Assembly (NCBI RefSeq): GCF_001881565.1
Contig: NZ_MPDJ01000001.1
Span: 1,627,234 to 1,691,233, forward strand
Reading direction: 5' to 3'
Source: Eisenbergiella tayi
Lineage (GTDB): Bacteria; Bacillota; Clostridia; Lachnospirales; Lachnospiraceae
Length of the DNA stretch: 64,000 nucleotides
Part shown: in pieces, positions 52,744-59,660 of the stretch
How the letters are laid out: each line of letters starts with the position of its first letter
How positions within the stretch are numbered: position 1 is the stretch's first letter
Made by a program: the position numbers and the translations under genes
The notes under the pieces: model-generated
What the model was told of the DNA's origin: nothing
What the model saw: the letters and a program-made list of their open reading frames with translations, nothing else
The model's database searches: none

Positions 52744-53361
52744 ATGTCAAGAGACTTTCAGCAGACACACGAAAATCTTTTGCTCTGCGCCCAAAAGCAC
52801 TTTCTGGAATATGGCTTTGAGCGGGCCAGCATCCGGGAGATCTGCAAGGACGCCCATGTGACTAACGGAGCTTTTTATAACCACTTTGACGATAAGGAAG
52901 CTCTGTTCGGCGCGCTGGTGGAGCCTGTTGTCCAGGAGGTCAAGGCCATCTATGAGGCGTCGGTAAATGAGCACATGGAACTGGCAAAGACGGACGACTT
53001 GAAATCCCTCTGGAAACTGTCGGAGGAAACGCTGTCGGTCATTATCGAATACATCTATGAGCATTTTGATGTATTCCGGCTGCTTCTTATGCGGGCGGAG
53101 GGCACGCGGTATTCCTCCTTTTTGGATGATGTTGTCTGTCTGGAAACCCGGGTCACGCTGAAGTTCTTTGCAGAATTGAAATCTCGGGGCATCCAGGTTC
53201 GCGAATTGGCGGAAGAGGAGTGGCATATTCTGCTCCATGCGTATTTTGCGTCCCTGGCTGAAGTGGTCATGCACAACTTCCCCAAGGAGGCCGCGCTGAA
53301 ATATGTTCACACGCTTGTCTCTTTTTTCAACTCCGGATGGCAGACAGTTTTGGGGATCTGA
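52744..53361 (+). CDS. TetR-family regulator (module C)
   Basis: A 205-residue protein: helix-turn-helix SIREICKDAHVTNGAFYNHF with the following DDKEALFGALVEPVVQE, then an all-helical ligand domain. It is a paralogue of the TetR at 36625. The ATG follows GAGGGACAGC. Its stop codon is buried in a perfect terminator hairpin (53348-53375), so it does not read into the ECF genes, which have their own DtxR box. Confidence 0.88.
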   Translation: MSRDFQQTHENLLLCAQKHFLEYGFERASIREICKDAHVTNGAFYNHFDDKEALFGALVEPVVQEVKAIYEASVNEHMELAKTDDLKSLWKLSEETLSVIIEYIYEHFDVFRLLLMRAEGTRYSSFLDDVVCLETRVTLKFFAELKSRGIQVRELAEEEWHILLHAYFASLAEVVMHNFPKEAALKYVHTLVSFFNSGWQTVLGI

Positions 53362-53375
53362 TCCCCAAAATTTTT
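53348..53375 (+). terminator. Intrinsic terminator overlapping the TetR stop codon
   Basis: TTTTGGGGATC (53348-53358) and GATCCCCAAAA (53360-53370) form a nearly closed palindrome followed by TTTTT. The TGA stop at 53359-53361 sits in the loop. Confidence 0.85.
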
Positions 53376-53383
53376 GCGCAATA

Positions 53384-53399
53384 GTTAGCATCTACTAAC
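53384..53399. promoter_or_regulatory. Candidate DtxR box 5 (GTTAG-N6-CTAAC)
   Basis: GTTAGCATCTACTAAC with an extra A/T pair outside (AGTTAG...CTAACT). It is 87 bases before the S component of module C and just after the TetR terminator, so it marks the start of an independent iron-regulated transcript. Confidence 0.7.
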
Positions 53400-53485
53400 T
53401 AAGTGATGTGGAGGTGAAACCGCAGCGTCCCCTTTGCACGGGGTTTTGCAACACTTAATTCTTTTCAGAAAGGACATATTCAAAA

Positions 53486-54073
53486 ATGGAAAACACAAAG
53501 AAGCTCACAGGTAAAGACCTAATCAATGTCGGCATTTACACAGCCATGACCCTCGTTATTTTCTTTGTTGTCGGCCTGCTTACTGCGCTGCCGGTGGTCT
53601 ACCCGTTCCTGTTCATAATTTGGCCTATCGTCTGCGGCATTCCTATGATGCTCTACTATACCAAGATTCAGAAGTTTGGTATGCTGACCATCACAGGTAT
53701 CATCGGCGGCATCTTTTTCTATCTGATCGGCTATGGCTGGATCGGCCTGCTCGGCTGGGTGCTCGGCGGCATCCTGAGTGATGTTGTGCTCAAAATCGGC
53801 GGCTATCAGAAATTCAAGGTCACTGTTCTGAGCTACGCCTGCTTTTGCCTTGGCATCATGGGCTGCCCCGCCAACCTTTGGTTTGCCGGCGAAGCGTATT
53901 GGGAAAACATCCACACCTCCATGGGCGATCAGTACGCAAACACCTTGCAATCCCTGATGCCCTCCTGGATGCTGTATGTGGGCTTTGCGCTGCTGTTTGT
54001 GGGCGGTATTCTGGGCGCGCTGCTGGGTCATAAAATGCTGAAAAAACACTTTGAGAGAGCTGGAATTGTGTAA
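53486..54073 (+). CDS. ECF transporter S component, MptD family (module C)
   Basis: A 195-residue membrane protein with about six helices: LTGKDLINVGIYTAMTLVIF at the start and FYLIGYGWIGLLGWVLGGIL in the middle, matching the pattern of the other two S components while differing in loop residues. The ATG is preceded by AAAGGACATATTC. The T gene starts on the last base of its stop (TAATG). Confidence 0.84.
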   Translation: MENTKKLTGKDLINVGIYTAMTLVIFFVVGLLTALPVVYPFLFIIWPIVCGIPMMLYYTKIQKFGMLTITGIIGGIFFYLIGYGWIGLLGWVLGGILSDVVLKIGGYQKFKVTVLSYACFCLGIMGCPANLWFAGEAYWENIHTSMGDQYANTLQSLMPSWMLYVGFALLFVGGILGALLGHKMLKKHFERAGIV

Positions 54074-54804
54074 TGGAGCAGCTTCAAGCGGTTGTTGAAA
54101 ACAGAACAGGCTTTTGCTTGGACCCACGAACCAAGCTGTTGCTGATGGCCGTTGTCGCTACCGCAGAATTTCTATATAGCCACACCGCCTTTATGATCGC
54201 GGTGGCGATGATTCCCTTTGTCCTGTTGCTGACTAACCGGCAGTATAAGACGGCAACGGTGTTCTTCTGCCTGTTCGCAGCGGGGCTGTTTGTGCAGGCC
54301 ATCCAGAACTCCGTCCAGTTTCCCATGATCGTCAATATGCTGGTAGTCCTGTTGGTGGGGCTGGTTCTGCGGCTGTTTCCGGCCTTTGTGATGGGAGCCT
54401 ATATTATTAAATCCACCACGGCCAGCGAGTGCATTACTGCGCTTGGCCGGATGCACATTGGGCGACAGATTACCATTCCGCTCTCTGTCCTGTTTCGTTT
54501 TATCCCTACCATGCAGGAGGAGTCGGCGGCCATCAAGGATGCCATGCGGATGCGGGAGGTCCAGTTCGGGACAAAAAAGTTCTGGCAAAACCCCGCTGCC
54601 CTGATTGAATACCGTTTTATTCCCCTGATGATCTCGGTGGTCAAAATCGGAGATGATCTCTCTGCGGCGGCCTTGACCCGTGGCCTCGATAACCCGGTCC
54701 GGCGCACCAATATCACAAAGGTCGGTTTTACTGGCTGGGATCTGCTGGCGGTGCTGATTGCCGGAGTTGCACTGCTCTCCACATACTTTTTCAGTCCGTG
54801 GTAA
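54073..54804 (+). CDS. ECF transporter T component (module C)
   Basis: A 243-residue CbiQ-like protein. The coupling motifs are DAMRMREVQFGTKKF and AALTRGLDNPVRRT. It shares the DPRTKLLL start motif (LDPRTKLLLMAV) with the other T components. It is translationally coupled to the S gene. Confidence 0.9.
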   Translation: MEQLQAVVENRTGFCLDPRTKLLLMAVVATAEFLYSHTAFMIAVAMIPFVLLLTNRQYKTATVFFCLFAAGLFVQAIQNSVQFPMIVNMLVVLLVGLVLRLFPAFVMGAYIIKSTTASECITALGRMHIGRQITIPLSVLFRFIPTMQEESAAIKDAMRMREVQFGTKKFWQNPAALIEYRFIPLMISVVKIGDDLSAAALTRGLDNPVRRTNITKVGFTGWDLLAVLIAGVALLSTYFFSPW

Positions 54805-54816
54805 GGAGGTGATACC

Positions 54817-56319
54817 GTGATCGAATTGAAAGATGTTTCCTTTACTTATGAGAGCGGAGAAACCCAAAATAACCTGAACCATATCAATCTGACAATCCAG
54901 GATGGCGAAACCATCCTGCTCTGCGGAGAGTCCGGCTGCGGCAAGACGACGCTGACCCGGCTGATCAACGGCCTGATCCCGCATTATTACGGCGGGAAGC
55001 TGACCGGGCAAGTCCTTTTAGATGGGAAAGAGTTAAAAGACTATCCTCTTTATCAAATCGGTCAACGGGTAGGGTCTGTATTCCAAAACCCAAGGACGCA
55101 ATTCTACAATGTAGATACGACCAGCGAGATCGTTTTCGGGTGTGAAAACATGGCCCTGCCGGTCCCAGAGATGCGGGAGCGTCTGGAGGAGACTGTCCAC
55201 AGCCTCAAGCTGGAAAAACTGCTGAATCGGAGCTTGTTTGCTCTGTCCGGTGGAGAAAAGCAGAAAATCGCCTGCGCCTCTGCCGACGCAATCCACCCGG
55301 ACATCTTTGTATTGGACGAGCCATCCTCCAACCTGGATATTGCCACCATCGAAGATTTAATTGGCGTGATCCGGCACTGGCAGTCTGAGAAAAAGACCGT
55401 GATCGTCGCGGAACACCGGCTTTATTATCTCGTTCCCTACGCAGATCGAATTCTCTACATGACGCACGGAAGTATTACGCAGGAGTTTACCAAAGCAGAG
55501 TTTCAAAAATTACTGCCTGATGAATTACAGGGAATGGGGCTACGGGCACTGGACCCATTCCACCTGCCTCCAGAGGCCTTGCCCAAGCCTTCCGCCCCGC
55601 AATTACATATCAAGGGGTTCCAGTTCTCCTATGAAAAGCACGGCCCCCTCAATGTGGATATTCCAGACCTGATCCTGCCCCAAGGGGAGATCATCGGCAT
55701 TATCGGAAACAACGGCGCGGGAAAATCTACCTTCGCCCGGTGTCTGTGCGGTCTGGATAAGAAGGCGAAAGGTGTGCTTGAAATGGATGGGGCCTCCTAT
55801 GACGCAAAGCAGCGCAGGCACATTTCCTACATGGTCATGCAGGATGTAAACCACCAGTTGTTCACGGAAGATGTGCTGGATGAACTGCTGCTCAGTATGG
55901 ACATCGAGGACGAGAAAGCGGACACGGCCCACGCCAGTGAGATTCTGGACAGTTTGGATCTGTTGGACAAGGTAAAGCTGCATCCCATGTCCCTGTCCGG
56001 CGGAGAAAAACAGAGGGTGGCGATTGGCAGTGCAATAGCATCAGACAAAAAGCTCTTGATATTCGACGAGCCTACCAGCGGATTGGATTACCGGCATATG
56101 CTGGAGGTATCGGACAACTTAAACCGCCTGAAAGAGATGGGAAAGAGCCTGTTTCTGATTACACATGACCCCGAGCTTATTTACAAATGCTGCACCTATC
56201 TGTTGTTCATTCAGGGAAGCAAGGTGCTGTGGCATCGGCCGATGGATGGGAAAGCTGTAGAGCTCTTGCGGACTTTCTTCTCCCACGAGCAAGAAACAGG
56301 TGCGGTCAATGCTTCCTGA
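54817..56319 (+). CDS. ECF transporter fused ATPase (A-A') (module C)
   Basis: A tandem ATPase of 500 residues. Domain 1: LCGESGCGKTTL, ALSGGEKQKIACA, FVLDEPSSNLD. Domain 2: IIGNNGAGKSTF, SLSGGEKQRVAIG, LIFDEPTSGLD. The GTG at 54817 follows AAGGAGGTGATACC. In contrast with modules A and B, no ABC pair follows; the DtxR gene overlaps its 3' end, and the ABC pair lies on the opposite strand upstream. Confidence 0.92.
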   Translation: MIELKDVSFTYESGETQNNLNHINLTIQDGETILLCGESGCGKTTLTRLINGLIPHYYGGKLTGQVLLDGKELKDYPLYQIGQRVGSVFQNPRTQFYNVDTTSEIVFGCENMALPVPEMRERLEETVHSLKLEKLLNRSLFALSGGEKQKIACASADAIHPDIFVLDEPSSNLDIATIEDLIGVIRHWQSEKKTVIVAEHRLYYLVPYADRILYMTHGSITQEFTKAEFQKLLPDELQGMGLRALDPFHLPPEALPKPSAPQLHIKGFQFSYEKHGPLNVDIPDLILPQGEIIGIIGNNGAGKSTFARCLCGLDKKAKGVLEMDGASYDAKQRRHISYMVMQDVNHQLFTEDVLDELLLSMDIEDEKADTAHASEILDSLDLLDKVKLHPMSLSGGEKQRVAIGSAIASDKKLLIFDEPTSGLDYRHMLEVSDNLNRLKEMGKSLFLITHDPELIYKCCTYLLFIQGSKVLWHRPMDGKAVELLRTFFSHEQETGAVNAS

Positions 56320-56689
56320 TAAAAAACTGCACGCTTCCGGCGAGGACTATCTGGAGGCTGTGTTGGTACTCCAGAAAAAGAAAGGCATGGTACGCTCTGT
56401 GGATGTGGCCCGGTATATGGAGGTGTCTAAGCCCAGCGTGTGCCATGCGGTAGCTACCTTGAAGGCGGGTGGCTTCCTCACCATGGATGAGGATTTCTTC
56501 CTCCGCTTGACCGATATAGGCCGCGAAGTAGCGGAGCAGACCTACGAGAAACATTGCTTCTTCACTCGCCTGCTGGTGGAAGCCGGTGTAGAGCCCAAAA
56601 CCGCCGAACAGGAGGCCTGCTGCATGGAGCATGTGATTAGCGAGAATAGCTTTCGGCATCTAAAGCAAAGTATGGACAAAAAGAAATAG
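56309..56689 (+). CDS. DtxR-family metalloregulator, copy 3
   Basis: A 126-residue repressor starting inside the end of the ATPase gene (11-base overlap). Apart from a different N-terminal start (MLPDKK) it is nearly identical to copy 2, with ligands Asp13, His82, Cys104, Glu107 and His108 (numbering shifted by three). An extra Cys follows the ligand Cys (EACCMEH). High identity of the DNA as well as the protein to copy 2 indicates recent duplication. Confidence 0.9.
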   Translation: MLPDKKLHASGEDYLEAVLVLQKKKGMVRSVDVARYMEVSKPSVCHAVATLKAGGFLTMDEDFFLRLTDIGREVAEQTYEKHCFFTRLLVEAGVEPKTAEQEACCMEHVISENSFRHLKQSMDKKK

Positions 56690-56707
56690 TCGCGGGAGGT
56701 GAAGCTG

Positions 56708-57004
56708 TTGACGGGGGTAGCTGTACTGCAATATGGGAATTTGCGTATTGACCCCAATGAACGCAGGGTCTATATAAATGAACAATTTGTGGAGTTGACC
56801 ACAATGGAGTTCAATATCTTATACTGTCTGGCCTTACATCCTGGCTGGACCTTTACCCGGGAACAGCTTTACCGATATGCGATGTCCGATGATTTTGCCT
56901 CTGGCCCTGAAAGCGTTACCAGCAGGATCTACAAGATACGGAAAAAACTAAATATCAATGCGATTCAAACGGTACACGGATACGGTTATCGCTTTGAGAA
57001 GTAG
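56708..57004 (+). CDS. Orphan OmpR/PhoB-type winged-helix protein, copy 3
   Basis: A 98-residue stand-alone effector domain almost identical to copy 2 (ELTTMEFNILYCLALHPGWT, IYKIRKKLNINAIQTVHGYG). The TTG at 56708 is the likely start, behind GGGAGG, corresponding to the GTG in copy 2. No receiver domain is present. It lies 18 bp after DtxR copy 3 and closes module C. Confidence 0.82.
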   Translation: MTGVAVLQYGNLRIDPNERRVYINEQFVELTTMEFNILYCLALHPGWTFTREQLYRYAMSDDFASGPESVTSRIYKIRKKLNINAIQTVHGYGYRFEK

Positions 57005-57008
57005 AAGT

Positions 57009-57052
57009 AAAAGGGAGCGGCCTTTGTTGATCAATGAAGGTTGCTCCCTTTT
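57009..57052 (+). terminator. Intrinsic terminator of module C
   Basis: AAAGGGAGC (about 57010-57018) pairs with GCTCCCTTT (about 57043-57051), with CCTT/AAGG pairing inside, followed by further T residues. It directly follows the stop of the winged-helix gene and ends the iron cargo. Confidence 0.8.
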
Positions 57053-57179
57053 GCCATGTTGAAAATTGGAATTAAAATGGAAAAAGTGAAAACTCAGTCA
57101 GAATTTGGTCAGATTTACCGAATACAATGGAGATAAATTCTAACCATATAGGCGACTTTGAAAAACGGGAGGAATGTGT

Positions 57180-57227
57180 ATGAAAACTAAAAATCGAAAT
57201 AGCAGAGGGAATTTCAAGTTGCGTTAG
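57180..57227 (+). CDS. 15-residue leader peptide
   Basis: An ATG at 57180, seven bases after GGGAGG, opens MKTKNRNSRGNFKLR and stops at TAG 57225-57227, the exact base where a hairpin (GGCGGTC/GGCCGCC) with a T-rich tail begins. It is rich in Lys, Arg and Asn. The strong ribosome binding site and the adjacent terminator-like hairpin suggest a regulatory leader peptide whose translation decides read-through. Confidence 0.55.
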   Translation: MKTKNRNSRGNFKLR

Positions 57228-57268
57228 GCGGTCTTATTCTTAAATGAATGAGGCCGCCTTTTCTTTTA
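57227..57268 (+). terminator. Terminator/attenuator after the leader peptide
   Basis: GGCGGTC (57227-57233) pairs with GGCCGCC (57252-57258) through six Watson-Crick pairs and one G-T pair, and is followed by TTTTCTTTT. Its first base is the last base of the leader-peptide stop codon, so a ribosome at the stop would cover the stem. Confidence 0.65.
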
Positions 57269-57588
57269 ATTCCCGACAAAATTCTACAAAAAAATCAAAT
57301 TACTGAACCTGGATCATTGGCAGACCTGCTGCCCGCTCTAATGGACAATGCAGGTTCGTGTGCAAAGTGCGGTTCAGATGGCAAGGAGCCAAATGCGCAT
57401 GGAGAATTTGAAACCCATGCACATAAAAAGGTTCGTCGCCCATCTGCTTACATTTCGACACACAGTTTACTATCGAATATGGTTCTTCTGCCGCCCTTTT
57501 CGGAGGACAGGGCGGGAACATCACAAGACAAGCGACAAGCCTCCTCCTGCGGGCGTCGGAAGTCGTGACGGACTTCTTTATGTGTATC

Positions 57589-57638
57589 ACACAGCCGATT
57601 GCTCACCTTTGTGGTGCGTGGCCGGCTGTGTTGTTTTA
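57589..57638 (+). terminator. Leader hairpin ACACAGCCG / CGGCTGTGT
   Basis: A perfect 9-bp stem with an inner ACC/GGT pairing, followed by TGTTTTAT. It may act as a weak terminator in the leader of the sigma-factor gene, or as an RNA structural element. Confidence 0.5.
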
Positions 57639-57677
57639 TATAGAACACAAAGACGCCCATTAGTTCGGTGCCGGTCC

Positions 57678-57723
57678 CCTCCAAATGTTCAAGATTCCCA
57701 AAAATTCTTGAACGATTTGGAGG
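57678..57723 (+). promoter_or_regulatory. Hairpin that covers the sigma-gene ribosome binding site
   Basis: CCTCCAAATGTTCAAGA (57678-57694) pairs with TCTTGAAC, a bulged G, and ATTTGGAGG (57706-57723), giving 17 base pairs with one bulge. The final GGAGG (57719-57723) is the ribosome binding site for the ATG at 57732. In the folded message the site would be hidden, so translation should need melting, a ligand or an upstream ribosome. Confidence 0.7.
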
Positions 57724-57731
57724 ACAAGACC

Positions 57732-58145
57732 ATGCGGTATCGAAATAATGGACAGATAGAGGAAGAACTACAAATCAGATTTACAGGTTACTTAATCCAG
57801 GCAGTAAAACGCACACGGCGCGATTACCTGAACATGCTCAACCAATACAGCAACAGTGAAATACTGACCGATACAACCTATACCACAGGACAGACTTTGG
57901 AACAAGAGGTTACAGAGCACCTTCCTCTATGGGATGTGATCGAAAGTAATGCGCTCTTCTATGCCCTCAAGCGGTTGAATGAACGCGAGCGGTATGTGTT
58001 CCTGGCGCATGTTTTGGACAACTGCCCTTTTGACTTGATTGGTGTAAGACTGGGCCTGACTTATAAAGGTGCAGCCACAGTCTATTACCGTGCTGTTCAA
58101 AAGTTGAGAAAAAGTATTGAGGGGGTGGAAAAACATGATATTTGA
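57732..58145 (+). CDS. Sigma-70 family regulator, Tn916 Orf7-like
   Basis: A 137-residue protein matching the small sigma-like factors of Tn916-type elements in size and pattern: RYRNNGQIEEELQIRFTGYL near the start, the helical region-2-like middle with LPLWDVIESNALFYALKRLN, and a region-4 helix-turn-helix at the end (FDLIGVRLGLTYKGAATVYY). In Tn916 the equivalent pair lies upstream of the excision and transfer genes and supports their expression. The ATG at 57732 is fixed by GGAGG at 57719-57723. The next gene overlaps its end by 11 bases. Confidence 0.85.
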   Translation: MRYRNNGQIEEELQIRFTGYLIQAVKRTRRDYLNMLNQYSNSEILTDTTYTTGQTLEQEVTEHLPLWDVIESNALFYALKRLNERERYVFLAHVLDNCPFDLIGVRLGLTYKGAATVYYRAVQKLRKSIEGVEKHDI

Positions 58146-58317
58146 ACAACTGTTGTTTCAGGCAAAGGAAGGTGATCTGGAGTCAATTACCGATATTTTG
58201 AATATGTATCGGCCCTTACTGCTCAAATATTCTGTAATTGACGGCCGGCTGGATGAGGATCTATACCAGGAGCAGTGCATTACATTGATGCGAGCCATCA
58301 AACTGTTCCGAATTTGA
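58135..58317 (+). CDS. Helix-turn-helix protein, Tn916 Orf8-like
   Basis: A 60-residue protein (QAKEGDLESITDILNMYRPL, DLYQEQCITLMRAIKLFRI) of the HTH_16/conjugative-transposon regulator type. It overlaps the sigma-like gene, and the two are typical partners in Tn916-type elements. The ATG lies after GAGGGGGTGG. The transcript ends at 58326-58361. Confidence 0.8.
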   Translation: MIFEQLLFQAKEGDLESITDILNMYRPLLLKYSVIDGRLDEDLYQEQCITLMRAIKLFRI

Positions 58318-58325
58318 ATTTATGA

Positions 58326-58361
58326 GAAAGGCTCCGAGACCTTTTGATCTCGGGGCCTTTC
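58326..58361 (+). terminator. Terminator of sigma/HTH operon
   Basis: GAAAGGCTCCGAGA pairs with TCTCGGGGCCTTTC (one mismatch) around CCTTTTGA, giving a long stem just after the stop at 58317. Confidence 0.78.
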
Positions 58362-58387
58362 CCGTGGATTCAAACAGGATGTACTAA

Positions 58388-58435
58388 GAGGAAAAAAACA
58401 AGCGCACAGTAGTAGTTGGATGCTGCTGTGCGCTT
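58388..58435 (-). terminator. Terminator of the minus-strand unknown operon
   Basis: AAGCGCACAG (58400-58409) and CTGTGCGCTT (58426-58435) form a perfect stem; on the minus strand it is followed by GTTTTTTT. It lies 130 bases past the last gene of the eight-gene operon. A second strong hairpin, TGTGG-GCCTCACC/GGTGAGGC-CACA (58450-58480), lies just upstream on that strand. Confidence 0.75.
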
Positions 58436-58562
58436 ATTCCGACATAACCTGTGGGCCTCACCCGAAAAGGTGAGGCCACACTGCGGTAAAACTTATCCTA
58501 CCACGATTTCCTTTTTACCAGATCGCTCCGAAAAGAATCTCTGCAAAATGCTTATTGCAATT

Positions 58563-59261
58563 TTATTGCTCCTCTCCAGCGGCAGCCTTATCATAGTAGT
58601 AGATATAGGCGTTGTAATCCCGAAACCGAGTGATCAGCCGAATCCGGATGTACAAATGTGCCGTTTCAGAATAGAGGTTAAATTCAGTCGGATCACTGGT
58701 AGTCCCGGCATATCGGCAGAAGCGTTTCATGGTTTCCAGCGTCTTAAAGGCCGGCAACTTGAATAGGGCATTTTGAAACTCATCGATTTCTTTTACCAGC
58801 TCTGGCGGCGTCTTTTTGCCGCTCTCATTGTGCCAGGTTGTCCACCAGCGGTATCCATCGTAATCCGAACGGGAATAAGCAAGTTCGCTGACAGGGCGTT
58901 CGATGAGCTGCATTGGAGGCTTGTAGGTGTGCTTGAACACTTCTGAAAAAGTGCAGTTCTGCACCAGATAACAGGTGGACTTTTCTGCGCTTTTCTTCAG
59001 ATGTCCAGACTTGACGGCATCCCACTCCGCAAGGGGCAGGGGCGTATGGGCGGCATCCCGAAGGGCCTCATCCATGCCGCAGGCTTCACAGATCTGCACA
59101 TCCGCATAGCGGCTGAGGGCATTGACCATCAGGTGGGCTGCCAGAGGAGAGCCACACCGCAGGCATTTGGGAGGGGCCGCTGCATCGCCATGAGCATAAA
59201 GCTTTTTGTCTTGCTTCCAAGCGGCTTCCAGTAATTCTTTGGGGTATAATTTGATTTTCAT
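58563..59261 (-). CDS. Unknown protein (232 aa) with N-terminal zinc-finger cysteines
   Basis: Last gene of the eight-gene minus-strand operon. Two Cys pairs (CLRCGSPL and ICEACGMDE, about residues 33-67) form a probable zinc finger. The rest is alpha/beta with many aromatic residues (YDGYRWWTTWHNE, YIRIRLITRFRDYNAYIYYY). ATG 59261 is chosen for AGGAGACATTACC; a longer upstream frame lacks a site. No family is recognised. Confidence 0.65.
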   Translation of the reverse strand: MKIKLYPKELLEAAWKQDKKLYAHGDAAAPPKCLRCGSPLAAHLMVNALSRYADVQICEACGMDEALRDAAHTPLPLAEWDAVKSGHLKKSAEKSTCYLVQNCTFSEVFKHTYKPPMQLIERPVSELAYSRSDYDGYRWWTTWHNESGKKTPPELVKEIDEFQNALFKLPAFKTLETMKRFCRYAGTTSDPTEFNLYSETAHLYIRIRLITRFRDYNAYIYYYDKAAAGEEQ

Positions 59262-59336
59262 GGTAATGTCTCCTGATTTTGAATTTATGTTCAAAATTAT
59301 ATCGAGGTCTTCCCCCTGCTTCATAAATTGTTCAAT

Positions 59337-59660
59337 CTATGCAACAGATTCGCTCATCGAAAAAAGAGTTCGCAGAGTTGCAGCCAGTTCTGTGCGGTTT
59401 TTGCAGGGGAGGCGATGACTGACGCCACAGTTATGCCCTTCTGAATTCATTTTGCAGATGGTGACACTCAACGCAGAGCCGTCGTGGCAGATCCACATCC
59501 GTCTGCCAGCAGCCGGGTCTTCTGCCACAATCCAGAGCGGGCGCTGGCGGGTCATATAAGACTGATTGGCAGCCTTCCACCCGCTGTAATCAGAGTAGTG
59601 GAAGCCTGGAGCATCTAATTTGCGTTGGTTTAGCGCCAAATAGACTTCCTTGTACTTCAT
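59337..59660 (-). CDS. Unknown protein (107 aa)
   Basis: A small protein with N-terminal KYKEVYLALNQRKLDAPGF and a segment RMWICHDGSALSVTICKMNSEG containing scattered cysteines. Its ATG overlaps the previous gene's stop (ATGA), so it is coupled to the DUF4313-like gene. No known family. Confidence 0.6.
   Translation of the reverse strand: MKYKEVYLALNQRKLDAPGFHYSDYSGWKAANQSYMTRQRPLWIVAEDPAAGRRMWICHDGSALSVTICKMNSEGHNCGVSHRLPCKNRTELAATLRTLFSMSESVA

Larger units (their letters stand above)
57005..57731 (+). other. Structured leader region between cargo and sigma-factor gene
   Basis: About 730 bases without a large gene. It contains a terminator for module C (57009-57052), a 15-codon leader peptide (57180-57227) with its own terminator-like hairpin, and then at least four further hairpins: CCGCCC/GGGCGG (about 57491-57517), GAAGTC/GACTTC (about 57569-57586), ACACAGCCG/CGGCTGTGT (57589-57631) and the long stem over the sigma-gene ribosome binding site (57678-57723). 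Partial open frames across this stretch lack ribosome binding sites and look incidental. The whole resembles a regulated 5' leader. Confidence 0.6.

Noticed and set aside
57248..57684. Open frames of about 80-105 codons in the sigma-gene leader
   Set aside because: They cross several strong hairpins, lack ribosome binding sites and have no coding-like pattern; the region is better explained as a structured leader.
58326..58480. Three adjacent hairpins as a possible attachment or transfer origin
   Set aside because: Two of them are plain terminators for converging transcripts; the third has no feature of a known origin.
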